Positions 9,873 through 18,986 of a stretch of DNA of 64,000 nucleotides are shown one piece after another. The DNA is from an uncultured Eisenbergiella sp. (GTDB taxonomy: Bacteria; Bacillota; Clostridia; Lachnospirales; Lachnospiraceae): contig CANQVD010000014.1 in assembly GCA_947627215.1 (NCBI GenBank), positions 1 through 64,000 of the forward strand. The letters run 5' to 3'. The notes below the pieces were generated by a model that saw only the letters and a list, made by a program, of their open reading frames with translations, did not search any database and was not told where the DNA came from. Within the stretch, counting starts at the first letter, position 1. The number at the start of each line of letters is the position of its first letter. Both the position numbers and the translations under genes were made by a program.

Positions 9873-10951
9873 ACAAACAAAATCGAAAACATTATTTTGC
9901 ACTCACGTTTTTAATTTCGACCCTCATTTTTTTCATTCAATTTATTATTACTTCAATAACCGCTTCTATTATTTATATGCTGGTACATTTTCAAATTATC
10001 ACGCTTGACACCGATATTCGGCCAAACATCGGCATGATCATCCTCTATATGATCGTCATCAGCAATCTTGTCGGTGTCATTGTTGCTTATTTTTCCAGTA
10101 AAATATCCGCCCGCCCCCTGCAGAATGTGATTTTTCAAATTGATCGGCTGGCATCCGGTGATTTCAGCGCCCGACTGGATTTTGGATGGCCTATCTCCAA
10201 ACATCCTGTTTTTTCGCAACTCTCACGCAGCTTCAATCGTATGGCCTCCGAACTAAAAAACACAGAAATGCTTCGTGGGGATTTTGTCAATAACTTTTCG
10301 CACGAATTCAAAACGCCTATCGTATCTATTGCCGGATTTGCGAAGCTGCTTCGCCGCGGCGATCTGACAGAAGAACAAAAAGAGGAATACCTGGCGGTTA
10401 TCGAAGAAGAATCCCTGCGGCTTTCCGACATGGCGACAAATGTATTGAATCTGACGCGGGTCGAAAATCAAACGATTTTAACCGATATTGTAAAGTTTAA
10501 TCTTTCAGAACAGATCCGGTCGTCCATCCTGCTGCTTGCCGACAAGTGGGAAAAAAAGCAACTGGATTTTAAGGTGGATTTCGGTGAATACAGAATTTCC
10601 GCCAACGAGGAGCTTTTGAAGCAGGTATGGATCAATCTGCTGGATAATGCGATCAAGTTTTCTCCAAACGGCGGCGTCATTGAAGTCAATATCAGGAGTC
10701 GGCCGGATTCCCTGTCCGTGGATATTATCAATTCGGGAGAAGAAATTCCGGCGGAAAGCATATCAAGGATCTTTCAGAAATTTTATCAGGCTGACAGTTC
10801 ACACTCCGGCGAAGGAAACGGAGTCGGACTTGCGATCGTCAAAAAAGTGGTGGAATTGCACAATGGAACGGTTTCGGCTCAAAGCGAAAACAATCTTACC
10901 ATGTTTACGGTAACGCTGCCGAAATCGCAGCAAAACACAGAAAGGAAGTAA
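9869..10951 (+). CDS. Sensor histidine kinase, short outside loop
   Basis: 360 residues. Two membrane segments (about 8-36 and 51-73) are separated by only a short outside loop, so the signal is probably sensed in the membrane, perhaps through the partner ABC protein. A HAMP-like linker follows, then the phosphoacceptor His145 in SHEFKTP, the N box NLLDNAIKFSPNGG and the G2 box GNGVGLAIVKKV. The gene is AT-richer than its surroundings. Start and stop overlap with the regulator (ATGA) argues for coupled translation. Confidence 0.93.
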   Translation: MNKQNRKHYFALTFLISTLIFFIQFIITSITASIIYMLVHFQIITLDTDIRPNIGMIILYMIVISNLVGVIVAYFSSKISARPLQNVIFQIDRLASGDFSARLDFGWPISKHPVFSQLSRSFNRMASELKNTEMLRGDFVNNFSHEFKTPIVSIAGFAKLLRRGDLTEEQKEEYLAVIEEESLRLSDMATNVLNLTRVENQTILTDIVKFNLSEQIRSSILLLADKWEKKQLDFKVDFGEYRISANEELLKQVWINLLDNAIKFSPNGGVIEVNIRSRPDSLSVDIINSGEEIPAESISRIFQKFYQADSSHSGEGNGVGLAIVKKVVELHNGTVSAQSENNLTMFTVTLPKSQQNTERK

Positions 10952-10958
10952 AAAATTT

Positions 10959-13900
10959 ATGTTGGAACTGAAAAACATCAAAAAAGACTATCCGGCCGGC
11001 GACGGCACGGTACACGCCTTAAAGGGGATTTCACTGAAATTCCGGGACAGCGATTTTGTGTCGATCCTCGGCCCTTCCGGGTGCGGAAAAACCACGATGC
11101 TCAATATCATCGGGGGCCTGGACCAATATACCGAGGGCGATCTGATCATCAACGGCCGCTCCACAAAGGATTTTAAGGACCGGGATTGGGACGCTTACCG
11201 CAATCACTCCATCGGCTTTGTATTCCAGAGCTACAACCTGATCCCGCATCAGACCGTACTCCGCAATGTGGAGCTGGCGCTGACGCTTTCGGGCGTCTCG
11301 AAATCGGAGCATAAAAAGCGCGCAAAGGAAGCGCTGGAACGGGTCGGCCTCGGTACGCAGCTCAATAAACGGCCGGCCGAAATGTCCGGCGGACAGATGC
11401 AGCGGGTAGCGATCGCCCGCGCCATTGTCAACAATCCCGATATTATTTTGGCGGACGAGCCCACCGGCGCGCTGGACACCGAAACCAGCGTTCAGGTCAT
11501 GGACATTCTCAAAGAGATCGCCAAAGACCGGCTGGTGGTGATGGTGACCCATAACCCCGATCTTGCCGAGAGATATTCCACGCGGATCATCCGTATGCTG
11601 GACGGCGAGATCACCGACGATTCCGCTCCGCTCACGCGGGAAGAAGAAAACCGGGAACATCTGAAAGACAAATCCAAAACGGAGAACAAGAAGCTGCCGT
11701 CCATGTCCTTTGCGACCTCCTTTGGCCTGTCGCTGAAGAATCTGTTCACGAAAAAGGGGCGCACGGCGCTGACCTCCTTTGCCGGCAGCATCGGCATTAT
11801 CGGGATTGCGCTGATTTTCGCCGTGTCTCAGGGCATGACCGCCTACATCGACACGGTGCAGGAGGACACGCTTTCCTCTTATCCCCTGACGCTGGAAGCG
11901 CAGAGTATGGATATGACCGCCCTGATGGAAACCTTTATCGGCGCCGCGCAGTCCACGCACGAGCATGAAAAGGACGCTGTCTATGCCAAGGGCATGATCT
12001 ACGATATGGTCAATTCTCTGAGCAAGATGGAAGAAAAGGAAAACGATCTGACGTCGTTCAAAAAGTACATCGAAGCGGAACTGGAAAAGCAGGACGGCGA
12101 CAACGCCCTCAAAGAAGCGGTAAACGGGATTCAGTATACCTATGATCTGGATCTGCTGGTTTATACGAAAAATGTGGATGGAGAGATTATCCGTTCCGAT
12201 ATGGAAGAACTCATGCAGGATTTTCTCGTGGAATATCTGGGCACAGACATTTCTTCTCTGATGACGCTTCGGGATCAGTACGGGATCAGCGATTCGCCCA
12301 TGCAGTCCATGATGCCCAGCGGAATGTCCTCGCAGCTCTGGCAGGAAATGCTGCCTGGCGAGGACGGAAAACTGGTGAGCCCGCTGCTTGAAAAGCAGTA
12401 TGATGTTGTTTACGGCTCATGGCCGACCGATTATAACGAGATCGTTTTGGTCTTAGACGAAAACAATGAGCTGAACGATATGTCTCTTTACGCTTTGGGG
12501 CTTTCTCCAAAGGAAGATGTCGACGCCATTATGGAGGCGGCGATCAATCAGACGGAAGTCCCCGTAAACAAAAAGCAATGGTCCTATGAAGATATCTGCA
12601 ATATGGAATATCGGACGCTCCTCAATTCCGACTGCTATACTTTGGACAGCGCCACGGGAACCTACAAAGACCTTCGCACAACGGAGGCCGGCCTTCAATA
12701 TCTGTACGATAACGCGATTCCGTTAAAAGTGTCCGGCATCATTCGTCCGAAGGAAAACGCCGTTTCCGCCATGCTGTCCGGCTCCATCGGTTATACAAGC
12801 AAGCTGACGGAATATGTCATTGAACATTCCAAAGATTCGGACGCCATCAAAGCGCAGCAGGCGTCACCTGCTACCGATATTTTTACCGGTTTACCGTTCA
12901 ATGAAAACACCGGCTCTCTGTCAGATTCGGAAAAGGAAACCGCCTTCCGGGAATATATAGAGGGAATGGACGAGTCTGAAAAGGCGGCCGCGTACATTCA
13001 GATCATGAGTATCCCCACCGAGGAACAGCTAAATGCCGGCGTTTCGCAGACCATGGGCTCCATGACAAGAGCGGATATGGAATCGTCAATGGTACAGGGC
13101 CTGACGGAGCAAATGGGAATGGACGAGGCGAGCGTCAGGGATTATGTCAGCGGCATGAGCGACAAGGAACTGACCGAGCTGTTTACGGAAATGGTCACCG
13201 AACAGGTGAAGACGCAGTACGCCGCGCAGGTACAGCAGCAAATGAGCGGAATGGAAGCGCCGCAGCTATCCGCCGCGCTGGATCAGGCGATGCCCGGCTA
13301 CACGACCGAACAGTGCGCGGCCTATTATGATGAAATCACGGAGTTTTCCGAATCCACTTATGAGGAGAATTTGTCGGCGCTTGGCTGTGTAGACATCGAA
13401 AGTCCCGCAAGCATCAACATTTTCGCATCCACCTTTGAAAACAAGGATGTAATCGAGGACGCCATTTCCTCTTACAATGAAAATGTCGATGAACTGTCGC
13501 AGATCCAATACACTGACTATGTCGGGATCATGATGTCCTCCGTCACGACGATCATCAACGCCATCACCTATGTGCTGATTGCCTTTGTTGCGATCTCCCT
13601 GATCGTTTCCTCCATCATGATCGGTGTCATCACGCTGATCTCGGTACAGGAGCGGACAAAGGAAATCGGTATTCTGCGGGCAATCGGCGCCTCGAAACGC
13701 AATGTTTCCAGTATGTTCAGCGCGGAGACGGTGATTATCGGATTCACTTCCGGCGCGCTCGGCGTGTTGATCACCTATCTGCTGTGCATTCCCATCAACC
13801 TGATCCTGCACCATTTGACCGGCATCGGAAATTTGAGCGCTTTCCTGCCGCTGCCTGCCGCACTCATCCTGATCGCGATCAGCATGGCGCTGACATTGAT

Positions 13901-13967
13901 CGCCGGTATCATCCCTTCCAGAAGCGCCGCAAGGAAAGACCCGGTTGTTGCGCTGCGGACAGAATAA
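10959..13967 (+). CDS. Fused ABC transporter ATPase and FtsX-type permease
   Basis: 1002 residues. An N-terminal MacB/LolD-type ATPase (1-225) has Walker [10 protein letters not shown] at 38-46, the signature [14 protein letters not shown] and Walker [14 protein letters not shown] membrane segment near 270-290 follows ([15 protein letters not shown]). A very large outside domain of about 560 residues, rich in Met, Glu and Gln, comes next. Three membrane segments with the FtsX signature ([21 protein letters not shown]) end the protein. Proteins of this design, run by a cognate two-component system, usually export or sense antimicrobial peptides or envelope stress; the substrate here is unknown. 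It begins seven bases after the kinase stop. Confidence 0.9.
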   Translation: MLELKNIKKDYPAGDGTVHALKGISLKFRDSDFVSILGPSGCGKTTMLNIIGGLDQYTEGDLIINGRSTKDFKDRDWDAYRNHSIGFVFQSYNLIPHQTVLRNVELALTLSGVSKSEHKKRAKEALERVGLGTQLNKRPAEMSGGQMQRVAIARAIVNNPDIILADEPTGALDTETSVQVMDILKEIAKDRLVVMVTHNPDLAERYSTRIIRMLDGEITDDSAPLTREEENREHLKDKSKTENKKLPSMSFATSFGLSLKNLFTKKGRTALTSFAGSIGIIGIALIFAVSQGMTAYIDTVQEDTLSSYPLTLEAQSMDMTALMETFIGAAQSTHEHEKDAVYAKGMIYDMVNSLSKMEEKENDLTSFKKYIEAELEKQDGDNALKEAVNGIQYTYDLDLLVYTKNVDGEIIRSDMEELMQDFLVEYLGTDISSLMTLRDQYGISDSPMQSMMPSGMSSQLWQEMLPGEDGKLVSPLLEKQYDVVYGSWPTDYNEIVLVLDENNELNDMSLYALGLSPKEDVDAIMEAAINQTEVPVNKKQWSYEDICNMEYRTLLNSDCYTLDSATGTYKDLRTTEAGLQYLYDNAIPLKVSGIIRPKENAVSAMLSGSIGYTSKLTEYVIEHSKDSDAIKAQQASPATDIFTGLPFNENTGSLSDSEKETAFREYIEGMDESEKAAAYIQIMSIPTEEQLNAGVSQTMGSMTRADMESSMVQGLTEQMGMDEASVRDYVSGMSDKELTELFTEMVTEQVKTQYAAQVQQQMSGMEAPQLSAALDQAMPGYTTEQCAAYYDEITEFSESTYEENLSALGCVDIESPASINIFASTFENKDVIEDAISSYNENVDELSQIQYTDYVGIMMSSVTTIINAITYVLIAFVAISLIVSSIMIGVITLISVQERTKEIGILRAIGASKRNVSSMFSAETVIIGFTSGALGVLITYLLCIPINLILHHLTGIGNLSAFLPLPAALILIAISMALTLIAGIIPSRSAARKDPVVALRTE

Positions 13968-14010
13968 CAATAGGAAAACAGGCTGTAAAAGCCCGAAATG
14001 AAAGTCGAAA

Positions 14011-14081
14011 GCCCCGGCCGGCCGATGGGGGACCGCCGGACCCATCAGGTCCTCCGCAGTCTCCCACCGGCCGGCCGGGGC
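14011..14081. terminator. Strong GC-rich hairpin after the ABC gene
   Basis: Arms GCCCCGGCCGGCCG and CGGCCGGCCGGGGC close a 71-base hairpin with further imperfect pairing inside, 44 bases after the ABC transporter stop. No clear T-run follows, but its place between two converging units suggests a transcription end. Confidence 0.5.
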
Positions 14082-14088
14082 AGCATAC

Positions 14089-14301
14089 TCACCATATAAA
14101 CATGCTCTTTCCCTTCAGTTTAAGGACCGCCTCGATGAAGTAATAATCGCCGTAGATGATGGGCATGTGTGTTTCCGTGCCGGAGGGATCATGATAGAAG
14201 AAGGTCCCGCCATTCATGATGGAATCCTCCGCATTGTTCCAGTTGCAGAACTTTTTTTCGCAGGCTTTGAGGATATTGTGCCTGACCTGTTTCGGTCTTG
14301 G
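14089..14301 (-). pseudogene. C-terminal remnant of a GH88/GH105 unsaturated glycuronyl hydrolase
   Basis: Only about the last 65 residues are left. They include AEDSIMNGGTFFYH and the end block IIYGDYYFIEAVLKLKG, which I recognise as the closing helices of family 88/105 hydrolases; a complete enzyme is about 370 residues. The frame continues to 14331, but those upstream codons overlap the toxin-like relic on the other strand and do not look homologous. There is no start codon with a binding site and no upstream part of the enzyme. These hydrolases act on the unsaturated ends made by PL11 lyases, and the nearby minus-strand locus encodes such a lyase, so this looks like a decayed member of that locus. 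Confidence 0.6.
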
Positions 14302-14456
14302 ATACGCCATCGGCAGCAAAGATAATGACAAGACACAAAAATAGCCGCCCTGCTCCGCTAAAGTGAGGCGACTATTTTTGTCATAATCATTTGAATGGAC
14401 TAACCGTCTATCGGCAGTCTCTATGGGGCACCTGTTATCAGCAGGTGTCCTTTTCT
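14302..14456 (+). other. Probable 3' relic of a type I (holin-like) toxin locus
   Basis: A plus-strand frame ends in SKDNDKTQK and TAG at 14342-14344. It runs directly into a hairpin with arms AAAAATAG and CTATTTTT (14337-14379), then GGACTAACCGTCTATCGG (14397-14414), and a second hairpin GCACCTG/CAGGTGT followed by TTTTCT (14425-14456). From memory this order resembles the 3' end of small putative holin-like toxin genes in Firmicutes, which overlap an antisense RNA. The hydrophobic N-terminal half of the toxin is missing and is replaced by the glycosidase remnant, so this would be a broken copy. Confidence 0.4.
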
Positions 14457-14596
14457 ACGTCCAATATACCATAACTTTCTGAAGGTTTCAAGCATTTTTC
14501 TTCTCTCGAAGATGCATATAAAAATATTTAGAAGATAGAATTATCAACCTCCATTTCAAATGGGGGAGTAATTTTAACCCTTCGCTTTGCCGCCCC
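14457..14596. other. AT-rich spacer
   Basis: No gene seen. It includes a tight hairpin CTCCATTT/AAATGGGG around 14550-14571 followed by TAATTTT, which may be a small terminator. The composition is much more AT-rich than the flanking palindromic element. Confidence 0.4.
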
Positions 14597-14781
14597 GCCG
14601 GAAAGAGTCCCCGCCCGCCGCCTGCGCGCATTCCGTTTTCCCGGACCGTTAGAAAAACGTCGGCGCTTAACGAAGCGAGCCCATTGGGCGAAGCTGAGTT
14701 TAGCGCCGTTACGTTTTTCTCGAGCGCGAGCGTGTCCGGAAACGGAATGCACGCAGGCGGCGGGCGGGGGCTCTTTCCGGC
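14597..14781 (-). repeat. Long nested palindrome, copy 1
   Basis: Outer arms 14597-14646 and 14734-14781 are complementary over about 48 bases with two mismatches and a short length difference. Inner arms AGAAAAACGT (14651-14660) and ACGTTTTTCT (14711-14720) form the A-tract/T-tract core, and GCCCA-TT-GGGC closes the centre. Read on the minus strand, the left half contains GGACACGCTCGCGCTC and GAGAAAAACG, which are shared with copies 3 and 4. It starts 19 bases after the sirtuin stop and lies between converging units. The core resembles a two-way intrinsic terminator; the role of the long arms is unknown. Confidence 0.8.
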
Positions 14782-14800
14782 GAGTCCGTCCCCTTCCGGC

Positions 14801-15520
14801 CTACAGCGCCGCGAAGATCTCCCCGATGCTCCCAGCCACCACCAGGTCCGCCATGGAATCCCTGGGCGTGGGCGTCTTGTTCACCAGCACCAGCTTGTGC
14901 CCGCGGTAATAGTCGATCAGACCGGCCGCGGGATAAACCACCAGCGAGGTGCCGCCGATGATGAGCACATCCGCCTGGCTGATGAAGGAAATCGCCTCCT
15001 GCATCGTTCCCATGTCCAGGCTCTCTTCATAGAGCACCACATCCGGTTTGATGGAGCCGCCGCAGCCGCAGCGCGGCACGCCCGTGCTGTTCTGGATATA
15101 TCTTGCATCATAGAATTTGCCGCACTTTTCGCAGTAATTGCGCAGAACGCTGCCGTGCAGCTCCAGCACCTTTTTGCTGCCCGCCGCCTGGTGCAGGCCG
15201 TCGATATTCTGGGTGATGACCGCTTTCAGCTTCCCTTCCCGCTCCCACTGCGCCAGCTTCAGGTGCGCGGCATTGGGCTGCGCGTCCAGCGCCAGCATCT
15301 TATTCCGGTAGAACCGGAAAAATTCTTCGGGCTTGCGCCGGAAAAAGGTGTGGCTCAAGATCGTCTCCGGCGGATAGTCGTACTGCTGATGATACAGGCC
15401 GTCCGTGCTGCGGAAATCCGGGATCCCGCTCTCCGTGGATACGCCCGCGCCGCCAAAAAAGACGATGTTGTCGCTGTTGTCGATGATCTCCTTCAGTTTC
15501 TGGATCTGTGGATCCTGCAT
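14801..15520 (-). CDS. NAD-dependent protein deacylase (sirtuin, SIR2 family)
   Basis: 239 residues, the usual bacterial CobB-type length. Removes acyl groups from lysines using NAD in the cytoplasm. Visible motifs are [14 protein letters not shown], the catalytic loop [13 protein letters not shown], the zinc cysteines YCEKC and RCGC, and [14 protein letters not shown]. The start at 15520 has GGAGG eight bases upstream; a longer frame to 15592 lacks a site. It is 76 bases downstream of the GH2 gene on the same strand and may be the last gene of that transcript, but no functional link is evident. Confidence 0.93.
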   Translation of the reverse strand: MQDPQIQKLKEIIDNSDNIVFFGGAGVSTESGIPDFRSTDGLYHQQYDYPPETILSHTFFRRKPEEFFRFYRNKMLALDAQPNAAHLKLAQWEREGKLKAVITQNIDGLHQAAGSKKVLELHGSVLRNYCEKCGKFYDARYIQNSTGVPRCGCGGSIKPDVVLYEESLDMGTMQEAISFISQADVLIIGGTSLVVYPAAGLIDYYRGHKLVLVNKTPTPRDSMADLVVAGSIGEIFAAL

Positions 15521-15596
15521 GATCCGTCCCTCCTTCCGAAATGCGGGACCGGCAGGCGCGCACCGCATGCCCTGCCCGCTGTCCCGAAACAAAATA

Positions 15597-18500
15597 TCAC
15601 AGCTTCCCGATCCGCAGCACGTTCACCTTTTCATCGTACTGACAGGAAGTGCCCTGAATATAGGGGACGATGGCGTTGACCTCCATGACAAAGATCCCCT
15701 CGGGCGTCACATAGGGTTCGCCGTCCATCAGATTTTCCTGCCCGTTCACCAGCAGGTGGGTCTGCCCGGCCCTGGCCGTCGCCGTCACGCTCCCGGAATC
15801 CACGGTCAGGCTTTTCTGGTCCGCGTCGTAGGCGTAGGTGAACGCGCCGTCCCACTGGCTCTGCATCCGCTCCAGGATACAGAGCACCGCGCCCCAGATG
15901 CTGCCGTTTTTGTTGACGCTGCGCACGCCCCGGGTATCCGGCTCCTGGCCGTTCACCAGCACCTTGCAGTAAAGCTGGTCCTCCGGCTCATATTTCACCG
16001 CGTCCGCCTCCGGGATCCGCGGGAACATGTCCGTCCTGGCGGGAGGCGTCTCTTCATAGTCAGCATACCACACCGCCGGGCCCTTTGTACAGCAGTCTTC
16101 TCCCGGCGCGGGCACGCTGGTGACCGTCACGCACTGCGGCGCAAGCCCTTCCATCGAGGCCTCCACGCGCACCTCTCCCGCCTCTTTTGCCGCGCGCAGG
16201 AACACCCGGTTGACGCCGCACTCCGCGTACACATGGTTTTGATGGATCACGCTGTCATCTTTCCCATAGCCGTCGAACCGTCCGCTGTTGTAGCCGCCGA
16301 GAAAGACCGCCGGGCCCGCGGTGCGAAAGTCGATCCGATCGCTGCAGAGCGGGCAGATCCTCCCGTTCTCATCCAGCACCTCCACATCGATATAGGCGAT
16401 ATCCGCCCCGTCCGCCAGAAAGCCCTCCGGAGACGCGTGCGGGGTGAGGCGCAGGGACGCGGGCGCTCCCGCCGTGAACAGCTCCGCCCGCGCGGCTTCG
16501 TTTCCCGCGCGGTCATAGCCCACGGCCTCCACCCGGCCATGCTCCGTCACATCCACGCCGGGAAAAGCGAACAAAAATCCCGCCGTCGGCTTTTCACAGA
16601 CGCCCACGGACCTGCCGTTGACAAAAAGCTCCGCCTTCATCACGGCATAGCCGCCGGCCACATAGACCGTTTTGTTCCGGGGATCCCGGCGGCCGAATTC
16701 TCCCGTCTCCTCCCAGAACTGCCCGTTGAACCGTTTGATCGGATACCGATACTGATCCGGCGTATCCGCCGGGTAATTCCAGTGCCCCAGGATACGCACC
16801 ATGGGCTTCTGAGACTGCATCACCTGATACAGGTAAAAATTCTGCTTCCGCACGCGCACCGGGTCCACGCGCCCGCTCATGCGGCCGTTCTCGGACCAGG
16901 ACTGGCGGCCGTGCTGCGCGGAATCCGTCCAGCACAGGCCCGCGCAGGCGCTGTACAGATCCTTCCCTGAAGCGCCGCCGATGCGGTCATGGAAAAATTC
17001 GCTGTAGCCCGCGGCCTCCGCCAGCGCCAGCTCCTCCATGGTCAGATCGTAAAAATCCCTGCCCTTCTGTTTTTTCCCGCCCTTGCCGATATAGCGGTTC
17101 CGGTAGTCGAAATCCGGCGGCGTGAAGTCGTCCCAGATCCGCCGGGGCGCCTCTTCTCTGCTGTATTCCGTCTCCGTGATAGGGCCGTGCTCCGCCAGGA
17201 ACCGGGCCGCGTGGCGGTTGAGCATGGTGCCCACATATTCCGATTCCGCCAGCACATCCTCCGTGTTGATGGTACGGCACCCCATGAAGCGGCCGCCGTC
17301 CGGATCCAGTTCCTCCTTCAGCAGGCGCATCTGCCGCATGTGTTCCCGACCGATGGAATTGTTGCCCGCTTCCCAGAAGAAAATGGAGGGGTGATTGCGG
17401 AAGGAAACGATCACGTCGCGCATCAGCTCCAGCCGCTGCCCCCAGCTTCTGCCGAAGGTCTCCGCCTCCTTATCGCCCGCGGGCTGTGTGCAGACGATGC
17501 CGTTCCGGTCCAGACTGCGGATATCCGCCGGGGACGCCGCCACATGCATCCAGCGGATGTGATCGGCGCCGCTCTCCCGGATCAGCCTCGCGTCCATATC
17601 CTTCAGCCATTCCGGCGCGATGCCGATGGCCGCCCATTCGTTGGCGGCGCGCTGGGCATAGCCGGTGAGCCAGACGGAACGCCCGTTGAGCATCACGCCC
17701 CGGTCCTTCTCATAGGATACCTGCCGAAAGCCCGTTTCAATCTGCTCGCTGTCCGTCTCCTGTCCGTCTATGCAGAGCGTCACCTCCACCCGGTACAGAT
17801 AGGGATCCCCGATATCCCAGAAGCGCAGCACAAGCGGCTCCGATACGGCGCTGCATACGCTGACCGCCTCGGAAGCGGTCCGCACCGGCGGCATCTGGTC
17901 CTCCGGCACCGGAACGTAATGCTTTTTCCCGTCCGGAAGGATCTCCTCCCGATAGGCGTCTCCGGGGGTGACGGAAAGGGGCGCAAATCGCCCGCCCTTC
18001 GCACCGCACGCCGCCCCGGATACCGCGGGCGCAAAGAACGCCGCCTGTCCCAGGGCCGCCTTCCGCTCTTCTTCTCCGGCCGTTTCGCCGGGACACGCCG
18101 CCGGGATCACCGCTTCCTCAGAGGAGAACGCCGCCGCTTCCGCGCCGTCCAGGGTACGCACCCGCACCAGCAGGCTGCCCTTCACGGCCCTGCCGCTCTC
18201 GTTGCGCACCTCCGCCTGCACGGCCGCCCGGACGGTGCCACGTTCCGGGTCATAGTCCTTCCCATACACATAGACGCCCTTCGTCAGCAGGTTGCTGTAC
18301 AGCGGCAGGGTCAGATAGACCGCGGGCTTGATGTGCAGCTTCACCGGCCTGGTGATCCCTCCCACGGAGGGGTTGAAATCATTGCAGTTCCACTGAAATC
18401 CCACACCGGCCCGCTCCGGCGGCACCGGCTCATCCTGCGCGGACAGATAGGAGCCCGGCTCCGCGTCCGGCCTGTTGGGCGTCTCCGCGATGCAGAAGCC

Positions 18501-18965
18501 GATATTGCGTGTCGCGGTGTTGTCCGTGGCCACCGCCAGCAGATTAGGCTCCCCGGGCCGAAGATACGGCGTCAGATCGAAGCCGAAGGGCGCAGCGCCC
18601 GCCTCGTAATAACCGGCCAGACGCCCGTTCACGTAGAGATAACAGGTCTGACGCATGCCCTCGAACTCGATAAAGGCCTTCCCGGACCGCCTCAGCGTCT
18701 CCGAAGCGTCATCCGGCAGGGTGAGCCATTTGCGGTAAAAAGCGCAGGTGCGCTTCTGCCCGCTCCCGGCGTCCTCGATCCGGGCTTTGAACAGATCCCC
18801 GTCATTGAACGTATGGGGCAGCGTGACCGCTTCCCAGCCGTTTTCCTCATATTCCCTTTCATAAAAGAACCGGCCCGCCGCGTCCTTATGCTTTTCCAGC
18901 GCGCCGCGCAGAGGGAAGGCATCCGCCAGCAGAAAATGCCAGCCGTTATGAATATAAAAACGCAT
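15597..18965 (-). CDS. Glycoside hydrolase family 2 protein with C-terminal stalk-like domain
   Basis: 1122 residues without a signal peptide, so cytoplasmic. Order: GH2 sugar-binding domain (about 1-200), beta-sandwich (about 200-420), TIM barrel (about 420-700), further Ig-like domains, and at the end a domain resembling copper amine oxidase N-terminal/stalk repeats (LLVNGQENLMDGEPYV). The nucleophile position Glu600 in TETEYS is kept. The acid/base position, Glu in WSLGNE of LacZ, reads WEAGNNS with Asn536. Substrate unknown; a galactoside or uronide of rhamnogalacturonan is plausible from context. The ATG at 18965 has AAAGGTGG upstream and follows the lyase gene by 21 bases. Confidence 0.85.
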   Translation of the reverse strand: MRFYIHNGWHFLLADAFPLRGALEKHKDAAGRFFYEREYEENGWEAVTLPHTFNDGDLFKARIEDAGSGQKRTCAFYRKWLTLPDDASETLRRSGKAFIEFEGMRQTCYLYVNGRLAGYYEAGAAPFGFDLTPYLRPGEPNLLAVATDNTATRNIGFCIAETPNRPDAEPGSYLSAQDEPVPPERAGVGFQWNCNDFNPSVGGITRPVKLHIKPAVYLTLPLYSNLLTKGVYVYGKDYDPERGTVRAAVQAEVRNESGRAVKGSLLVRVRTLDGAEAAAFSSEEAVIPAACPGETAGEEERKAALGQAAFFAPAVSGAACGAKGGRFAPLSVTPGDAYREEILPDGKKHYVPVPEDQMPPVRTASEAVSVCSAVSEPLVLRFWDIGDPYLYRVEVTLCIDGQETDSEQIETGFRQVSYEKDRGVMLNGRSVWLTGYAQRAANEWAAIGIAPEWLKDMDARLIRESGADHIRWMHVAASPADIRSLDRNGIVCTQPAGDKEAETFGRSWGQRLELMRDVIVSFRNHPSIFFWEAGNNSIGREHMRQMRLLKEELDPDGGRFMGCRTINTEDVLAESEYVGTMLNRHAARFLAEHGPITETEYSREEAPRRIWDDFTPPDFDYRNRYIGKGGKKQKGRDFYDLTMEELALAEAAGYSEFFHDRIGGASGKDLYSACAGLCWTDSAQHGRQSWSENGRMSGRVDPVRVRKQNFYLYQVMQSQKPMVRILGHWNYPADTPDQYRYPIKRFNGQFWEETGEFGRRDPRNKTVYVAGGYAVMKAELFVNGRSVGVCEKPTAGFLFAFPGVDVTEHGRVEAVGYDRAGNEAARAELFTAGAPASLRLTPHASPEGFLADGADIAYIDVEVLDENGRICPLCSDRIDFRTAGPAVFLGGYNSGRFDGYGKDDSVIHQNHVYAECGVNRVFLRAAKEAGEVRVEASMEGLAPQCVTVTSVPAPGEDCCTKGPAVWYADYEETPPARTDMFPRIPEADAVKYEPEDQLYCKVLVNGQEPDTRGVRSVNKNGSIWGAVLCILERMQSQWDGAFTYAYDADQKSLTVDSGSVTATARAGQTHLLVNGQENLMDGEPYVTPEGIFVMEVNAIVPYIQGTSCQYDEKVNVLRIGKL

Positions 18966-18986
18966 TTGACCCACCTTTCAGACCGC

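Noticed and set aside
9105-9902. A 265-codon minus-strand frame opposite the response regulator
   Set aside because: The plus strand encodes a textbook receiver and winged-helix domain with a good start site.
14597-14781. CRISPR-like or transposon-end interpretation of the long palindromes
   Set aside because: There are no repeated spacers, no cas genes, no transposase and no target-site duplications that I can see.
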